The notes under the pieces were generated by a model that was not told where the DNA came from, did not search any database, and saw only the letters and a list, made by a program, of their open reading frames with translations. This document shows, in pieces, positions 45,415-54,733 of a stretch of DNA of 64,000 nucleotides. Positions within the stretch are counted from its first letter, which is position 1. Every line of letters begins with the position of its first letter. A program made the position numbers and the translations under genes. Location of the stretch: NCBI GenBank assembly GCA_903834925.1, contig CAILLA010000209.1:1-64000 (forward strand), given 5' to 3'. The stretch is from an uncultured Schlesneria sp. GTDB taxonomy: Bacteria; Planctomycetota; Planctomycetia; Planctomycetales; Planctomycetaceae.

Positions 45415-48400
45415 CTCTTGGGCCCCTGCAGAAAACTCTTTCATCTGATAAATGATTCGCCCATCGACGGACAAAAAACCTTCGGCCGTTAACTGCTTCG
45501 TGGCATCATCAACGTGCTTGATGACCGCAGTGACGGTCACGAGTTTGTCTCGAGGGATGACTTGGCCTCGATAGACCCATTCATGTTTCCCGTGAATTTG
45601 ACCTTCTGGTTTGTGGACGACGGGGGTGGTGAACTGAGCCTTTTCGCCGAGTCGCCATCGCTTGGCCGCATAGAATTTTACCAGTTGAAAAAACGATTCC
45701 AGACCAAGCGAACCTGGCACCACCGGGTCCTGGTAGAAGTGGGCCTTAAAGAACCACGATGTCGGGTCGACGGTCGTCGTACCGATGACAAAACCGTTTC
45801 CGAACGGTCCGTTCGTTAAAGACAACTTCACATCATCGATCATCTGGAAATGCAAGTCAGCATATGGGGGTTTGTCGAGGTAATGAAAATTGAGGCAATG
45901 CTGATCTTCTGTGGGTGATGGGACAAATGGTTTCGCATCACGAATGCCAATCTGGTTCATAAGCGACGCTTTGGAGAAGAATCCAAAATACGTGTTGCCG
46001 ACGTAAACAGGTTCGTCATTGCACCTGAGGTCAAAGTCGTAGTGCTGGATGATCATGCCGCCCGAATTCGAAACTCGCGTCATTTTCACTGTCGTCGTCA
46101 GTGTTCCCGATGCGGCCGTCACGTCGCGGAACTGAGTTGCCGTGCCACCCAGGTTGCGGAACGACAGGTCGGTGTCGCTGGTCAATGCCGATCCGACATA
46201 CGCGGCCAGCCATCCACACGGTTGCAGCGCCGTCTCAAGCAAGACGGCAAACGGCATTCGAGTCTGGCGGTTGGATGCAAAATACCAGGCATCTGGCGGA
46301 ACGTCGTACTGTGCCACAACCTCACCCCCTGGTTTCAGTACCCAGGGCTCACACCCGCTAATCGCGACGATCCGGTCCAGAAACTGAAACGGGGGGCCGG
46401 GGAGTCTCGCGATCATTCGATCCGAATCAAAAACGCGATAATGTTCGCCAAACGCGTCCGAAGGGTTTCCAATGGCGAACGCAGTGATACGATCCGTGTC
46501 GAACAGGGCTGGACGTCGGTCGTATTTCGGGTGAACGGGAAGCTGTGAATCTCTCGTACCGAAAGGTGTCGCAGGCACGCCACCCACTGTCGACTGTCCT
46601 GACCAAAGGCGTTCGACCATGTCGCGTGTCAGCCCGGACAATCGGACTGACATATCGGTAATCTCAACGATTGGTTTGCCATCGGCATACATCAGGGCAT
46701 CGGCAAGACAGTAAGGCGTTCCGGACTCGGTGTATCCAATCTCCTTCAACGTGATTTCGTACCAGACCTTTTTCGTACTGGCGAGAACCTGGCCGCGGCA
46801 CTTCAGGCGACTGCGAACTTCCGGGATCGGCTCATAAGCCAACTGTCCCGATTCTCCGACCCATCCCATGCGCAACAGGTAAATTCGCAGCGTATGCATG
46901 CAGCATTCATACATAAGCGTCCCAGGCATCACCTGATCGTCACAGAAATGACAGGTCAGGAACCAGTCATTTGGATGAATATCCAATTCACCCAGGATCA
47001 TCCCCAGGCCAAATTTCCCGCCACTGGGATCGAGCTTTAGTACGCGATCAATTAACCACATCTTCGACCGTTGGCTGGAAGCCGATTCAGGCAGTGTGGC
47101 GAGTTGATTCCGAGAATCAACGCCAATCTCGTGAAGATACTTAAGTCCCGGGATGGTCGCTGGACAGTCCAATAAAATCCGCTGAAATGCCGGGCCGAAA
47201 CAACTGCCAAGCTCCCCTTGTCGTAACGCCAGCAATTGTCGATCGTCATAACTCTCAATGCTCATCGGAACCATGTCGTTCCAGTCTGCCGGTCGTTTTC
47301 CTGGTCGAGGTTGTCGGTCAAGAGCTGTATGAACGATTCCCTTCCCGCCAGCCAGTTCCGCTTCAGTAAAGAAGCCGGCACACCCTTCCCGCATCGTTAA
47401 CAGAGGTTGACCGTTGATCGTGGCGTCGAACTCGAAGCGGAACAGATATGTCTGGCCCTGACGGAAGAAGTGATTAATCCGGATGTCGTAATGAATTGTC
47501 TCACCCGGCCCTGGCAACTCACGGTGGAACGTCACGACGGCATCCAGCAATCGATAACTGGCGATCCCCTTCGTCTCAAAATCGATCCCTAGCCACCCGG
47601 ACAAAAACAGGTCAGCCTGACCCGCTTCAACGGCAATACAGGTCGGAATCCGATTGCAATCGAGATACCACGCACCGGGATGAATATCATGTTCTGTGAC
47701 GACTCGACCGGACGTCATCGAGAGTGGTTCGCCATCAATTTCAAGAATGCGGTCGACCAGCATCAGTGGTTCATCAGGGAGTCTGACTCGAGTGGGATGT
47801 TGATCGATCTCGGCAAACGTTTTTCCGAGCACGCAACCGATCTTGCCGATCGCGAATTCCATACACTGCGAACGCGACAATGATCGGGGCGGAATTGCAG
47901 GAATGACCTCGGTCGACAACTCGGACGTCAGCTCATTCGTGTCGATTGGGGTTGGGTTCGATGCCGATCTGTTTCCATTCGATGAAGCAGCCGTTTCAAT
48001 TGGCTCACCACCGGCAAGTCGCGATAGCAATTCGAGTTGATCGGCCATGATCCGTTGCGCCTCGGCTGACACACGGAGATACGTTTCGTGTGTCTTCATT
48101 CGGGCGGCCAGCAGATCGTCCAACTGTGTCATAACATTCATTCCGAAAGGTTCAGGTGTAAGGTGTTTCGGTTTTGTTGATGCGGAAGGTTTCGCTTCGA
48201 TCGATGCCAAACGTGAGCCGTTTTCCACAGCGTTCGGTTTGTGTGCCTTCTCAAATTCATGACTGATCGTGATCGGTCGTAATTGAAATCGCCAGCCGTT
48301 TGAAGGCGTTGGGATCGAGAATCGTGGCCCGCCTGTTTCGGTCACGATTTCGCGATTTGACGTGACTTCAGTCGACAGGCTTAGTTGCGAGTGTTCATCG

Positions 48401-50385
48401 CCGTAGAGATACGTCAGGTCGGCTGGGTCTCGTTCCGCGATCAGCGCTGCCAGCAATTCGAGGAACGTCGAAATCGGATTCGCCGTGGCTGGAAGTGCCG
48501 ACCGGGCAAGATGCGGACGATCGCCGAGAATTTCGTCAATCATCCGACTACACGATGAACCTGGACCGATCTCAAGAAATGTTCTGACACCATCGGCATA
48601 AGCCTGCTCGATCACGCGGGGGAAATCGATCGTGTTGACCGCTTGTGCCACGATGGCCTTGGCGGCGTTTTCCTGCGTCAGCTCGTAGGGGCAACTCCAT
48701 GCCGTACTATAGAAGTCAATCGGTCGCGTTGCCTGAATCGAAGTACCATTCGGGTCTGCGACACTCGGTGCGGTCGTCCGCATCACGTGTAGTGCGTGGT
48801 AGGCGGATTCAACCTGGCGAAGGACTTCACAATGAACCGTGCTTGGCGCTGCAAACGAAACGAATGTCGCTGATAAGTCACGAACCAATCGTTCGACCTC
48901 GCTCCGATCGCCTCCGATGACACATTGACTTGGCGTGTTGATGATTAACAAATAGACTCGCGGTGGGGAGACCAATTCACGCGCGGTCTCTTGCAAGATT
49001 AACGCGGCTATCGCTTTTCGAACTTCGCCCGCAGAACGGTCGATCACACCAGAGACCCACGGGACGTCAGTCCCCTCGGGAATATTCCAGGCACGCCTGG
49101 CCGCATTGAATGGGTAGACCAGATCACTACCAAACAGCGTGGCGGCATCCATGCGGCCAAGCATCTCGTCTCGATCTTTCCAGGCTCGTAATCCGAATAA
49201 TGCCGCAGACTCGCCCAGACTATATCCAAGACTGGCGGAAGGGACGAAACCGAAGCGTGCAAGCAGATCGCACACTGCCGTCCCGATGGCAACTTGGCCA
49301 AAGATCATTGACTTATGATCATCTAACAGTTCGGTGGTCGACTTGCCGTACCAGATTAACTCCGGACGATATTGGTCCATCAATCGTTCGTTCTCATAAT
49401 CTTGCCGAATCAAGATCTCGGGAAACGCCGAAAGCAGTTCGCGGCCCATGCCAAGAAACGCATTACCCGAACCCGGAAATACATAGGCCAGTCGACCGGT
49501 CTTTCCCAGCGGATCATGTGAAAAGAAGATTCGCCGATCAATGTCATCGACAGTCGAGTTTCCGTAAAGGCGAACCTTCGCCAATCGAATGACTTCTGGC
49601 AGTTCATCGATCGACTTGATCACGAGAGCGACAGCCAATCGCCGTTCTTCACATGGCGGTCGCTCGTGAAACCAACGTTTTGCCAACGGCCCGATCGACT
49701 CACGTGAATCAGCAAACTCCGCCAACCGTTCCAAACCCGATTCGAGTTCTCCGATGTTGTCGCCATCGATCACAAACAGGCCCACATTCCGCAACAGAGT
49801 TTCCCGAACCTTCGATTTTGGAGTGTGATAGAATGTTGAGTCGGGGTGATCCGCAAGTTCAAAAGCGAGTCCTCGGCCGTCGACCCCTCGGCCGGTGACG
49901 CGAATTCGCCTTGCTCCGTCCGACCGATTGTGTAACCAATGATCGGACGTTGATTCTGGCACAATGCGATACCGCAATGAGCTCACGGCGGTTGCCAACT
50001 CTAATAGACCAGTCGCTGCGCCAGCATTGATTGATGAATCAGACTTGTTACGGCCTCGATTCGACGAATCGATTTGTGTGATCACAGCATGAATCGGGTC
50101 GCCATCAGCAATTGCGTCTTCAAATCGCTTCAGCACAAACGCCGTCGCGCTATCGACGGTTTTTCCCGTCTTCGGTCCCGCTGGCAATCCCCACGCCGCC
50201 AACTGACTTCGAATATCGCACGGCAGGTCAACCGCACCAACGAGTGCCTGATCGAGTTCCCCCTCGCCGCAATGCATGGGCGGCCATTTCGCACGCGCGT
50301 AAACCAGAATTCTCGCCGGCAGAAATCGTGAAACTGGGACCACCGACATTGAATTCACGAGCCAATCGGCTGGCAACGATACCAC
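45412..50385 (-). CDS. PfaC-like lipid/polyketide synthase, C-terminal part (CLF remainder, AT, four hot-dog domains)
   Basis: An open frame of 1657 codons that is the continuation, in another frame, of the gene starting at 52468. The true coding part begins at about residue 43 (ELDQALVGAVDLP), which completes the second ketosynthase-like domain to about residue 105. An acyltransferase spans about 295-600 (YVFPGSGNAFLGMG; nucleophile Ser389 in GYSLGESAAL). A helical linker follows at about 780-820. Four hot-dog-fold dehydratase-type domains follow to the end. The second and fourth carry the FabA-like active-site stretch (CHFCDDQVMPGTLMYE and KAHFYQDPVVPGSLGLESF); the first and third look like non-catalytic partners, as in PfaC. 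No acyl carrier protein, ketoreductase or enoylreductase domain is seen. The stop codon TAG coincides with a miniature-element boundary. Confidence 0.85.
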   Translation of the reverse strand: MVSLPADWLVNSMSVVPVSRFLPARILVYARAKWPPMHCGEGELDQALVGAVDLPCDIRSQLAAWGLPAGPKTGKTVDSATAFVLKRFEDAIADGDPIHAVITQIDSSNRGRNKSDSSINAGAATGLLELATAVSSLRYRIVPESTSDHWLHNRSDGARRIRVTGRGVDGRGLAFELADHPDSTFYHTPKSKVRETLLRNVGLFVIDGDNIGELESGLERLAEFADSRESIGPLAKRWFHERPPCEERRLAVALVIKSIDELPEVIRLAKVRLYGNSTVDDIDRRIFFSHDPLGKTGRLAYVFPGSGNAFLGMGRELLSAFPEILIRQDYENERLMDQYRPELIWYGKSTTELLDDHKSMIFGQVAIGTAVCDLLARFGFVPSASLGYSLGESAALFGLRAWKDRDEMLGRMDAATLFGSDLVYPFNAARRAWNIPEGTDVPWVSGVIDRSAGEVRKAIAALILQETARELVSPPRVYLLIINTPSQCVIGGDRSEVERLVRDLSATFVSFAAPSTVHCEVLRQVESAYHALHVMRTTAPSVADPNGTSIQATRPIDFYSTAWSCPYELTQENAAKAIVAQAVNTIDFPRVIEQAYADGVRTFLEIGPGSSCSRMIDEILGDRPHLARSALPATANPISTFLELLAALIAERDPADLTYLYGDEHSQLSLSTEVTSNREIVTETGGPRFSIPTPSNGWRFQLRPITISHEFEKAHKPNAVENGSRLASIEAKPSASTKPKHLTPEPFGMNVMTQLDDLLAARMKTHETYLRVSAEAQRIMADQLELLSRLAGGEPIETAASSNGNRSASNPTPIDTNELTSELSTEVIPAIPPRSLSRSQCMEFAIGKIGCVLGKTFAEIDQHPTRVRLPDEPLMLVDRILEIDGEPLSMTSGRVVTEHDIHPGAWYLDCNRIPTCIAVEAGQADLFLSGWLGIDFETKGIASYRLLDAVVTFHRELPGPGETIHYDIRINHFFRQGQTYLFRFEFDATINGQPLLTMREGCAGFFTEAELAGGKGIVHTALDRQPRPGKRPADWNDMVPMSIESYDDRQLLALRQGELGSCFGPAFQRILLDCPATIPGLKYLHEIGVDSRNQLATLPESASSQRSKMWLIDRVLKLDPSGGKFGLGMILGELDIHPNDWFLTCHFCDDQVMPGTLMYECCMHTLRIYLLRMGWVGESGQLAYEPIPEVRSRLKCRGQVLASTKKVWYEITLKEIGYTESGTPYCLADALMYADGKPIVEITDMSVRLSGLTRDMVERLWSGQSTVGGVPATPFGTRDSQLPVHPKYDRRPALFDTDRITAFAIGNPSDAFGEHYRVFDSDRMIARLPGPPFQFLDRIVAISGCEPWVLKPGGEVVAQYDVPPDAWYFASNRQTRMPFAVLLETALQPCGWLAAYVGSALTSDTDLSFRNLGGTATQFRDVTAASGTLTTTVKMTRVSNSGGMIIQHYDFDLRCNDEPVYVGNTYFGFFSKASLMNQIGIRDAKPFVPSPTEDQHCLNFHYLDKPPYADLHFQMIDDVKLSLTNGPFGNGFVIGTTTVDPTSWFFKAHFYQDPVVPGSLGLESFFQLVKFYAAKRWRLGEKAQFTTPVVHKPEGQIHGKHEWVYRGQVIPRDKLVTVTAVIKHVDDATKQLTAEGFLSVDGRIIYQMKEFSAGAQE

Positions 50386-52468
50386 CCAGGTTACCCATCA
50401 CGCGATTCGCTGTTAATGGCGGGCCAATCGATTTCTTCAGTTGAGCGACCCATTCGGTCAACTCCTCCGGCGTAAGGATCAGCCCGAGCATGTCGGCCCA
50501 TTGTGGGGCCAACTCTTCAATCGACCAGCGGAGATGAAAGTTCGTCGTATTCGGATCAAGCTCGATACCAATGAACACACCGGTACGGTTTCCCAAAGTT
50601 GCAGTGGCGGTCCGAAGAGTCGGTTCCTGGTCTGCATGCAGGGCATCGCGCAAGGCCTCGGCAGCAACCTTCAACATCAATTGCTGCTGCGGCAACATAT
50701 CCTGCATCTCCAGCGGAGGAATGCGGAATTCCCCAAGGGGCAGATGAACTGATGCAACCGGATCGCTCAAAGATTGGCTGGTATCCAACGCCAAGCCGAC
50801 TTCATCACGATACCACTCGGTCGTTGTCACACCCCAGTCATTGCGCGAATCCATTTCGTCTGCAGATCCACGCGGCGAGCTTTTGTTGGCCGATGACGAT
50901 ACTGTTCCCGCGTGAACGGCAAGACCGACAATCGCGATGTTCAGTTTCGACTCAGGTAGTGATGAAGGTCGGGTTTCCAACCTGATCGGTAAGCCGCCGT
51001 CATTGGTTCGTGATACCTCCTGCGACGGTAATTTAATAAACTCTTCAATCAACACGTGAGCGTTAATTCCGCCGAATCCAAAGGCATTGATCGTGGCGCG
51101 ACGAGGGATCAAGTCCGATCGCGTCCCATGATCCGTAACCGATTTCTCGACACGCCGTTCCCATGGTTCCGCCTGACGCAGAACGCGAAACGGGCTTCCG
51201 GGTTGAGCCAACGCGGAAGCTGGCTTCTCATAGTTTGCGGTCGGTGGCAGTGTCTGATGCCTGATTGCCAATAACACTTTCATCAGGCCGGCAGCCCCAG
51301 CACCCGTTAGCAGGTGACCGACGTTCGACTTCACACCACCAATCACACACTGACCGGGAATGGCTTGTTCCCGTTCCCATAACTGATGAAGACTATCGAT
51401 TTCGACACTGTCGCCAACGGGAGTTCCCGTCGCATGACATTCGATCAGATCGACATCACTCGGTTGCCAGCCAGCCTGCTGATACGCCGATCGCATGGCG
51501 CGAAGCTGACCTTCGGAATGAGGTGCCAAAAGGTTCGCACCCCGATCATTCGATAGACCAATCCCGGCAATCACGCCATAAATGTAGTCGCCAGAATCGA
51601 TCGCATCGGTCAATCGCTTGAGAACGAAAACGCCTGCCCCCTCGCCAACGACCAGACCGTCGGCGGCGGCACTCAAAGGAGCACATCGGCCACGTCGCGA
51701 CAATGCCTTGAGCTGAGCGAATCCCATCTGAGTGTACTGGCAGTCAGGTCGCGACATCCCTCCAGCCAGCATGGCATCTGCTCGATGAGCCAGCAGTTCT
51801 TCACAGGCAAATTTCAGTGCATAAAGTGACGACGCACAGGCGGCATCCAAGGTATAGGCCAGTCCCCCCAGTCCCAGTCCTTCAGCGATCAATGCCGCCG
51901 GAAGACTGGCCGCATAGTGGTTCCAAGGATGCCAATCCGATCGCTGGAAATTGCGACGACATTCCGACATCAATTGACTGCGGCGTTCGACAGTGAGCTC
52001 CGCCGATTCGACGATCCGTTCCAGGAAGGTCCGTCCCAGTACGTCGCGGCACATTGCCGAAGTTGATTCGGTTGGAAGGACAATATTCCCGAGAATAACG
52101 CCGACGCGATCCGGACTGATACCGCCGAGTCCACGTGCGTCCTGAAATGCCATCCGAGACGCCTGCAAACCAAGATGAAACAATGGGTCTAATTTACCCG
52201 GTAATTTGTTGTAAGGGCTCAATCCCTTCGGATCAAACTGAAAATCTTCGATGAAGCAACCCCAAGTCGAGTAGACTCGATCGGCTTTCGGTCCATCAGG
52301 ATCAAACGCGGTTTCCGGCCTGAGGAACCAGCGGTCTTTCGGGACGTTTCGACCCGAATCAATTCCGTTGGCAATATTCCTCCAGAATGTGTCCAGGTTG
52401 GGCGCACCTGGAAAGATGCCGCCGATGCCGACAATGGCAATTCGTTCGGTTCGGTCAATCGTCGACAT
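50228..52468 (-). CDS. PfaC-like lipid/polyketide synthase, N-terminal part (KS and start of CLF), frameshifted
   Basis: Residues about 8-460 are a complete ketosynthase with active-site Cys212 (DAACASSLYAL) and His346 (ECHATGTPVG) and His386 (KSNVGHLLTGAGA), so it should condense acyl-ACP chains. Residues about 510-737 begin a second ketosynthase-like domain in which the Cys is lost (FTISAGENSGLRA instead of the usual ACSSS), as in chain-length factors. The frame then ends after an artificial tail (GTRSGTRWCG). Removing one base from the G5 run at 50259-50263 (C5 on the plus strand) joins it to the following 1615 residues to give about 2352 residues. It starts at the ATG at 52468, directly after an in-frame GTG. 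Related to PUFA synthases and heterocyst-glycolipid-type synthases; the product is unknown. Confidence 0.85.
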   Translation of the reverse strand: MSTIDRTERIAIVGIGGIFPGAPNLDTFWRNIANGIDSGRNVPKDRWFLRPETAFDPDGPKADRVYSTWGCFIEDFQFDPKGLSPYNKLPGKLDPLFHLGLQASRMAFQDARGLGGISPDRVGVILGNIVLPTESTSAMCRDVLGRTFLERIVESAELTVERRSQLMSECRRNFQRSDWHPWNHYAASLPAALIAEGLGLGGLAYTLDAACASSLYALKFACEELLAHRADAMLAGGMSRPDCQYTQMGFAQLKALSRRGRCAPLSAAADGLVVGEGAGVFVLKRLTDAIDSGDYIYGVIAGIGLSNDRGANLLAPHSEGQLRAMRSAYQQAGWQPSDVDLIECHATGTPVGDSVEIDSLHQLWEREQAIPGQCVIGGVKSNVGHLLTGAGAAGLMKVLLAIRHQTLPPTANYEKPASALAQPGSPFRVLRQAEPWERRVEKSVTDHGTRSDLIPRRATINAFGFGGINAHVLIEEFIKLPSQEVSRTNDGGLPIRLETRPSSLPESKLNIAIVGLAVHAGTVSSSANKSSPRGSADEMDSRNDWGVTTTEWYRDEVGLALDTSQSLSDPVASVHLPLGEFRIPPLEMQDMLPQQQLMLKVAAEALRDALHADQEPTLRTATATLGNRTGVFIGIELDPNTTNFHLRWSIEELAPQWADMLGLILTPEELTEWVAQLKKSIGPPLTANRVMGNLGGIVASRLAREFNVGGPSFTISAGENSGLRACEMAAHALRRGGTRSGTRWCG

Positions 52469-52580
52469 CACGGCAAAGACTTCAAGTTGAGCAGGGAGCG
52501 GGGTGAGTTCAAACCGACATCATAATCAGCCAGCTCAACCCAAACCACGCGGTCAGCAATGTTCATGATTTCCAGGGTAG

Positions 52581-52607
52581 GGTGGGACAAGTCTTCGAAG
52601 TCCCACC
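52581..52607 (-). repeat. 27-bp palindromic dispersed repeat, copy 2
   Basis: Arms GGTGGGAC and GTCCCACC around an 11-base centre. It is the inverted match, one mismatch, of 5536-5562. It lies upstream of the synthase gene and downstream-facing from the HAD gene. Confidence 0.7.
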
Positions 52608-52661
52608 AAAATCCATTGGAACAGTTTGCGATCTAGACTTCAGAGTTCCCTCGGAATAAAC

Positions 52662-53324
52662 CTACGAAAGAATCTTCAGAATAAACGGGTCGTTCAATCC
52701 GCTGGCAATGTATTTCGAATGGCTGAAATCATGACCGGCGGTATGTTCGTGTGGGACCGAGACGATAAACGCACCAGCCGCTGCGGCCGCACGAGTTCCC
52801 GTTTCCGAGTCTTCCAGTACCAGCATATTTTCAGGTCGGACACCCAGATGTTCCGCTGCCTTCAGATAAATTTCGGGATTCGGCTTTCCCTGGGTCACGC
52901 TTTCCGCAGTCAGTTGAATTGGAAAACGCAGAGACAGGTCAAAACGCCCAAAGATATTATTGAGGTAATCACGAGGCGACGACGTCGCAACGCCTTTCGG
53001 AATGTTTTTCGATTCGAGCAAATCCAATAAGTCGAACAAACCCGGCATCGGCTTCAGGTGATCCGTCAGCATTTCGTGGAAAATCACACGTGATTCCGCC
53101 AGCAGATCAGCGGGTTCTTCGTTCAGTCCCATGTAATCCCGAAAAGCGGTCAACGATTCGAGCGGTCGACGTCCGAGCATCGCATCCATCGCACCTCGCG
53201 ACATCCGCATCCCGCGACGTTGCAACAGTACATCGGCCGAGACGTAAAAGACCTCTTCCGTATTAAACATTAATCCGTCCAGGTCAAAGCAAACCGCCTG
53301 AATCGTCGGAAGCGTCTGGGTCAT
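52662..53324 (-). CDS. HAD-superfamily hydrolase (beta-phosphoglucomutase-like)
   Basis: A 220-residue HAD hydrolase with nucleophile and acid/base aspartates in VCFDLDGLMFNTEE (D14, D16), motif II Ser in GVATSSPRD, Lys in GKPNPEIYLKAAEHLG, and motif III LVLEDSETGTRAAAAAG. A helical cap of the subclass I type lies between. It is of the phosphoglycolate phosphatase / beta-phosphoglucomutase group; substrate unknown. The ATG at 53324 (MTQTLPTIQ) was chosen since the usual family start lies close to the first motif. Confidence 0.85.
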   Translation of the reverse strand: MTQTLPTIQAVCFDLDGLMFNTEEVFYVSADVLLQRRGMRMSRGAMDAMLGRRPLESLTAFRDYMGLNEEPADLLAESRVIFHEMLTDHLKPMPGLFDLLDLLESKNIPKGVATSSPRDYLNNIFGRFDLSLRFPIQLTAESVTQGKPNPEIYLKAAEHLGVRPENMLVLEDSETGTRAAAAAGAFIVSVPHEHTAGHDFSHSKYIASGLNDPFILKILS

Positions 53325-53441
53325 AGCGTTTTCGAATTTCCCGCAAATACAATTTTTGGTCGAGAGGTCGCTCAATCGGGTTGCGCACGAAAACTAAGTC
53401 TAGTTGCCATCTCGACCGTCGTCCACGATTCATCGAGGCAT

Positions 53442-53594
53442 TATCGACGACGAATTCTTCGGCTCTTGTGCTACTGCTCCGTCCTCGGTCAAAAAATGCT
53501 CTTCAACGATGACGAAAACCGAGAAGCCACTGCGTCGGAGAAGACTCCGATGCCGTGGCACAAAACTTAAGCTCTTCCACGTCACAAAGCGTTA
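53442..53594 (+). mobile_element. Miniature inverted-repeat element, copy D (degenerate)
   Basis: The core 53468-53561 (GTGCTACTG...CCGTGGCAC) matches the family but the first hairpin is degraded. The right arm has the same length (31 bases) as copies B and C and ends CACAAAGCGT followed by TA at 53593-53594. The left arm is weakly recognisable (GAATTCTTCGGCTCTT) after a TA at 53442-53443. The right TA is part of the TAA stop of the aldolase gene. Confidence 0.65.
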
Positions 53595-54359
53595 TGCGCG
53601 CAACGCGGCCAACCAATGTTTCAATGCCGTCTGATAAATCGCGCTGTCGGCACCGTATGCAACCAATCGAAAACCCCGTTGAAGTTGAGCCCGTCCTTCC
53701 TCGACACTGTTCACCAGAACGGCAGGAACCTTGTCATGTCGCTGACATGCGGCAAGAACACTTTCAATGGCCGCTTGAATCTTGGGATGATCCATCTGTC
53801 CCGGAATCCCCAACGAATTGGCCATGTCGTACAAACCGATCCACAGTACGTCGATTTCAGCCACGGACGCAATTTCTTCAAGATTAGCGAGACCCTTGGC
53901 GGTTTCGACCTGAACAATCAATAGCGATTCGGTGTTCGCAGAATGAACGGCATCGGTGATCGATTCGGCTCCGTAGCCGTCATGCGGCACTCCAAAAGCC
54001 GCTCCTCGACGGCCCAATGGTGGATACTTGGCCGACTGGACAAGTAACTTTGCCTCCTCTGCCGATTCCACCATCGGAGCCATCACCCCCATCGCCCCCA
54101 TATCGAGGACGCGTGAGACGAAGTGATATTGAGTCGTCGGAATCCGCACGATCGGGACCAGTTTCTGACACGGGGTCGTCGCGATCAGCATCCGAATCGA
54201 TTCGATCTCCCAGCCGGTATGTTCCATGTCGTAAACGGCAAATTCCGCTCCGGCATTCGCGGCAATCCTGCCAATCCCCGTGGTATTGAACTCGAACATC
54301 ATCGTTCCGATCGCAACCCCGCCAGATTTCACCTTATGTTTGACCGAGTTCTTAATCAT
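53592..54359 (-). CDS. HpcH/HpaI-family aldolase
   Basis: A 255-residue class II pyruvate-type aldolase, the usual family length. Signature residues are Arg in LVPIVRIPTT, the metal-binding Glu in LLIVQVETAKGL and Asp in LWIGLYDMANSLG. It cleaves or forms 4-hydroxy-2-oxo acids with pyruvate as product; the exact substrate is unknown. Its stop codon TAA overlaps the end of a miniature element, so the last few residues (ALRA) may not be ancestral. Confidence 0.85.
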   Translation of the reverse strand: MIKNSVKHKVKSGGVAIGTMMFEFNTTGIGRIAANAGAEFAVYDMEHTGWEIESIRMLIATTPCQKLVPIVRIPTTQYHFVSRVLDMGAMGVMAPMVESAEEAKLLVQSAKYPPLGRRGAAFGVPHDGYGAESITDAVHSANTESLLIVQVETAKGLANLEEIASVAEIDVLWIGLYDMANSLGIPGQMDHPKIQAAIESVLAACQRHDKVPAVLVNSVEEGRAQLQRGFRLVAYGADSAIYQTALKHWLAALRA

Positions 54360-54733
54360 CCCGCCGTATCCTCATTCGTGATTGGAAAAAAGTGTTCGAT
54401 ACCGGATTTTGCCAACGTTGATTTGCCGACTTCCCGATTCAATTAAGATATCTGGTCGACCGGATCGGTGTTAGCCTTCAGATTCCTAAGATCCCTTGCT
54501 TCCGTGTCTGGATGGCCTTTATGGATGTTTTTTGCAGGGAATTGCGATGAGTTATCAAATTCAATTCGTGGTTTCCAACTCCAGGCTGCGGTCTTTTTCT
54601 TTTCGTTTTTCGCAAGAGATTCCTGCCACCTATTCCCACACCCTTGAAAAGCCGAGTATACTTTTAGACAGTTCGCGGTTCGGTGGTTTTCCCATGTGCG
54701 CGAGTTTGCTCGCGGATGTGATTGAGGCATTTT
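54360..54733. promoter_or_regulatory. Divergent intergenic region
   Basis: A 374-base gap between the divergent aldolase and poly-Gly protein genes. It should hold both promoters. A TATACT at about 54657 could be a -10 element for the plus-strand gene, but no matching -35 at 16-18 bases was seen. No repeat or hairpin of note was found. Confidence 0.35.

Noticed and set aside
54649..54662. A promoter TTGAAA / TATACT before the poly-Gly protein gene
   Set aside because: The two hexamers are only about seven bases apart, far too close for a sigma70-type promoter.
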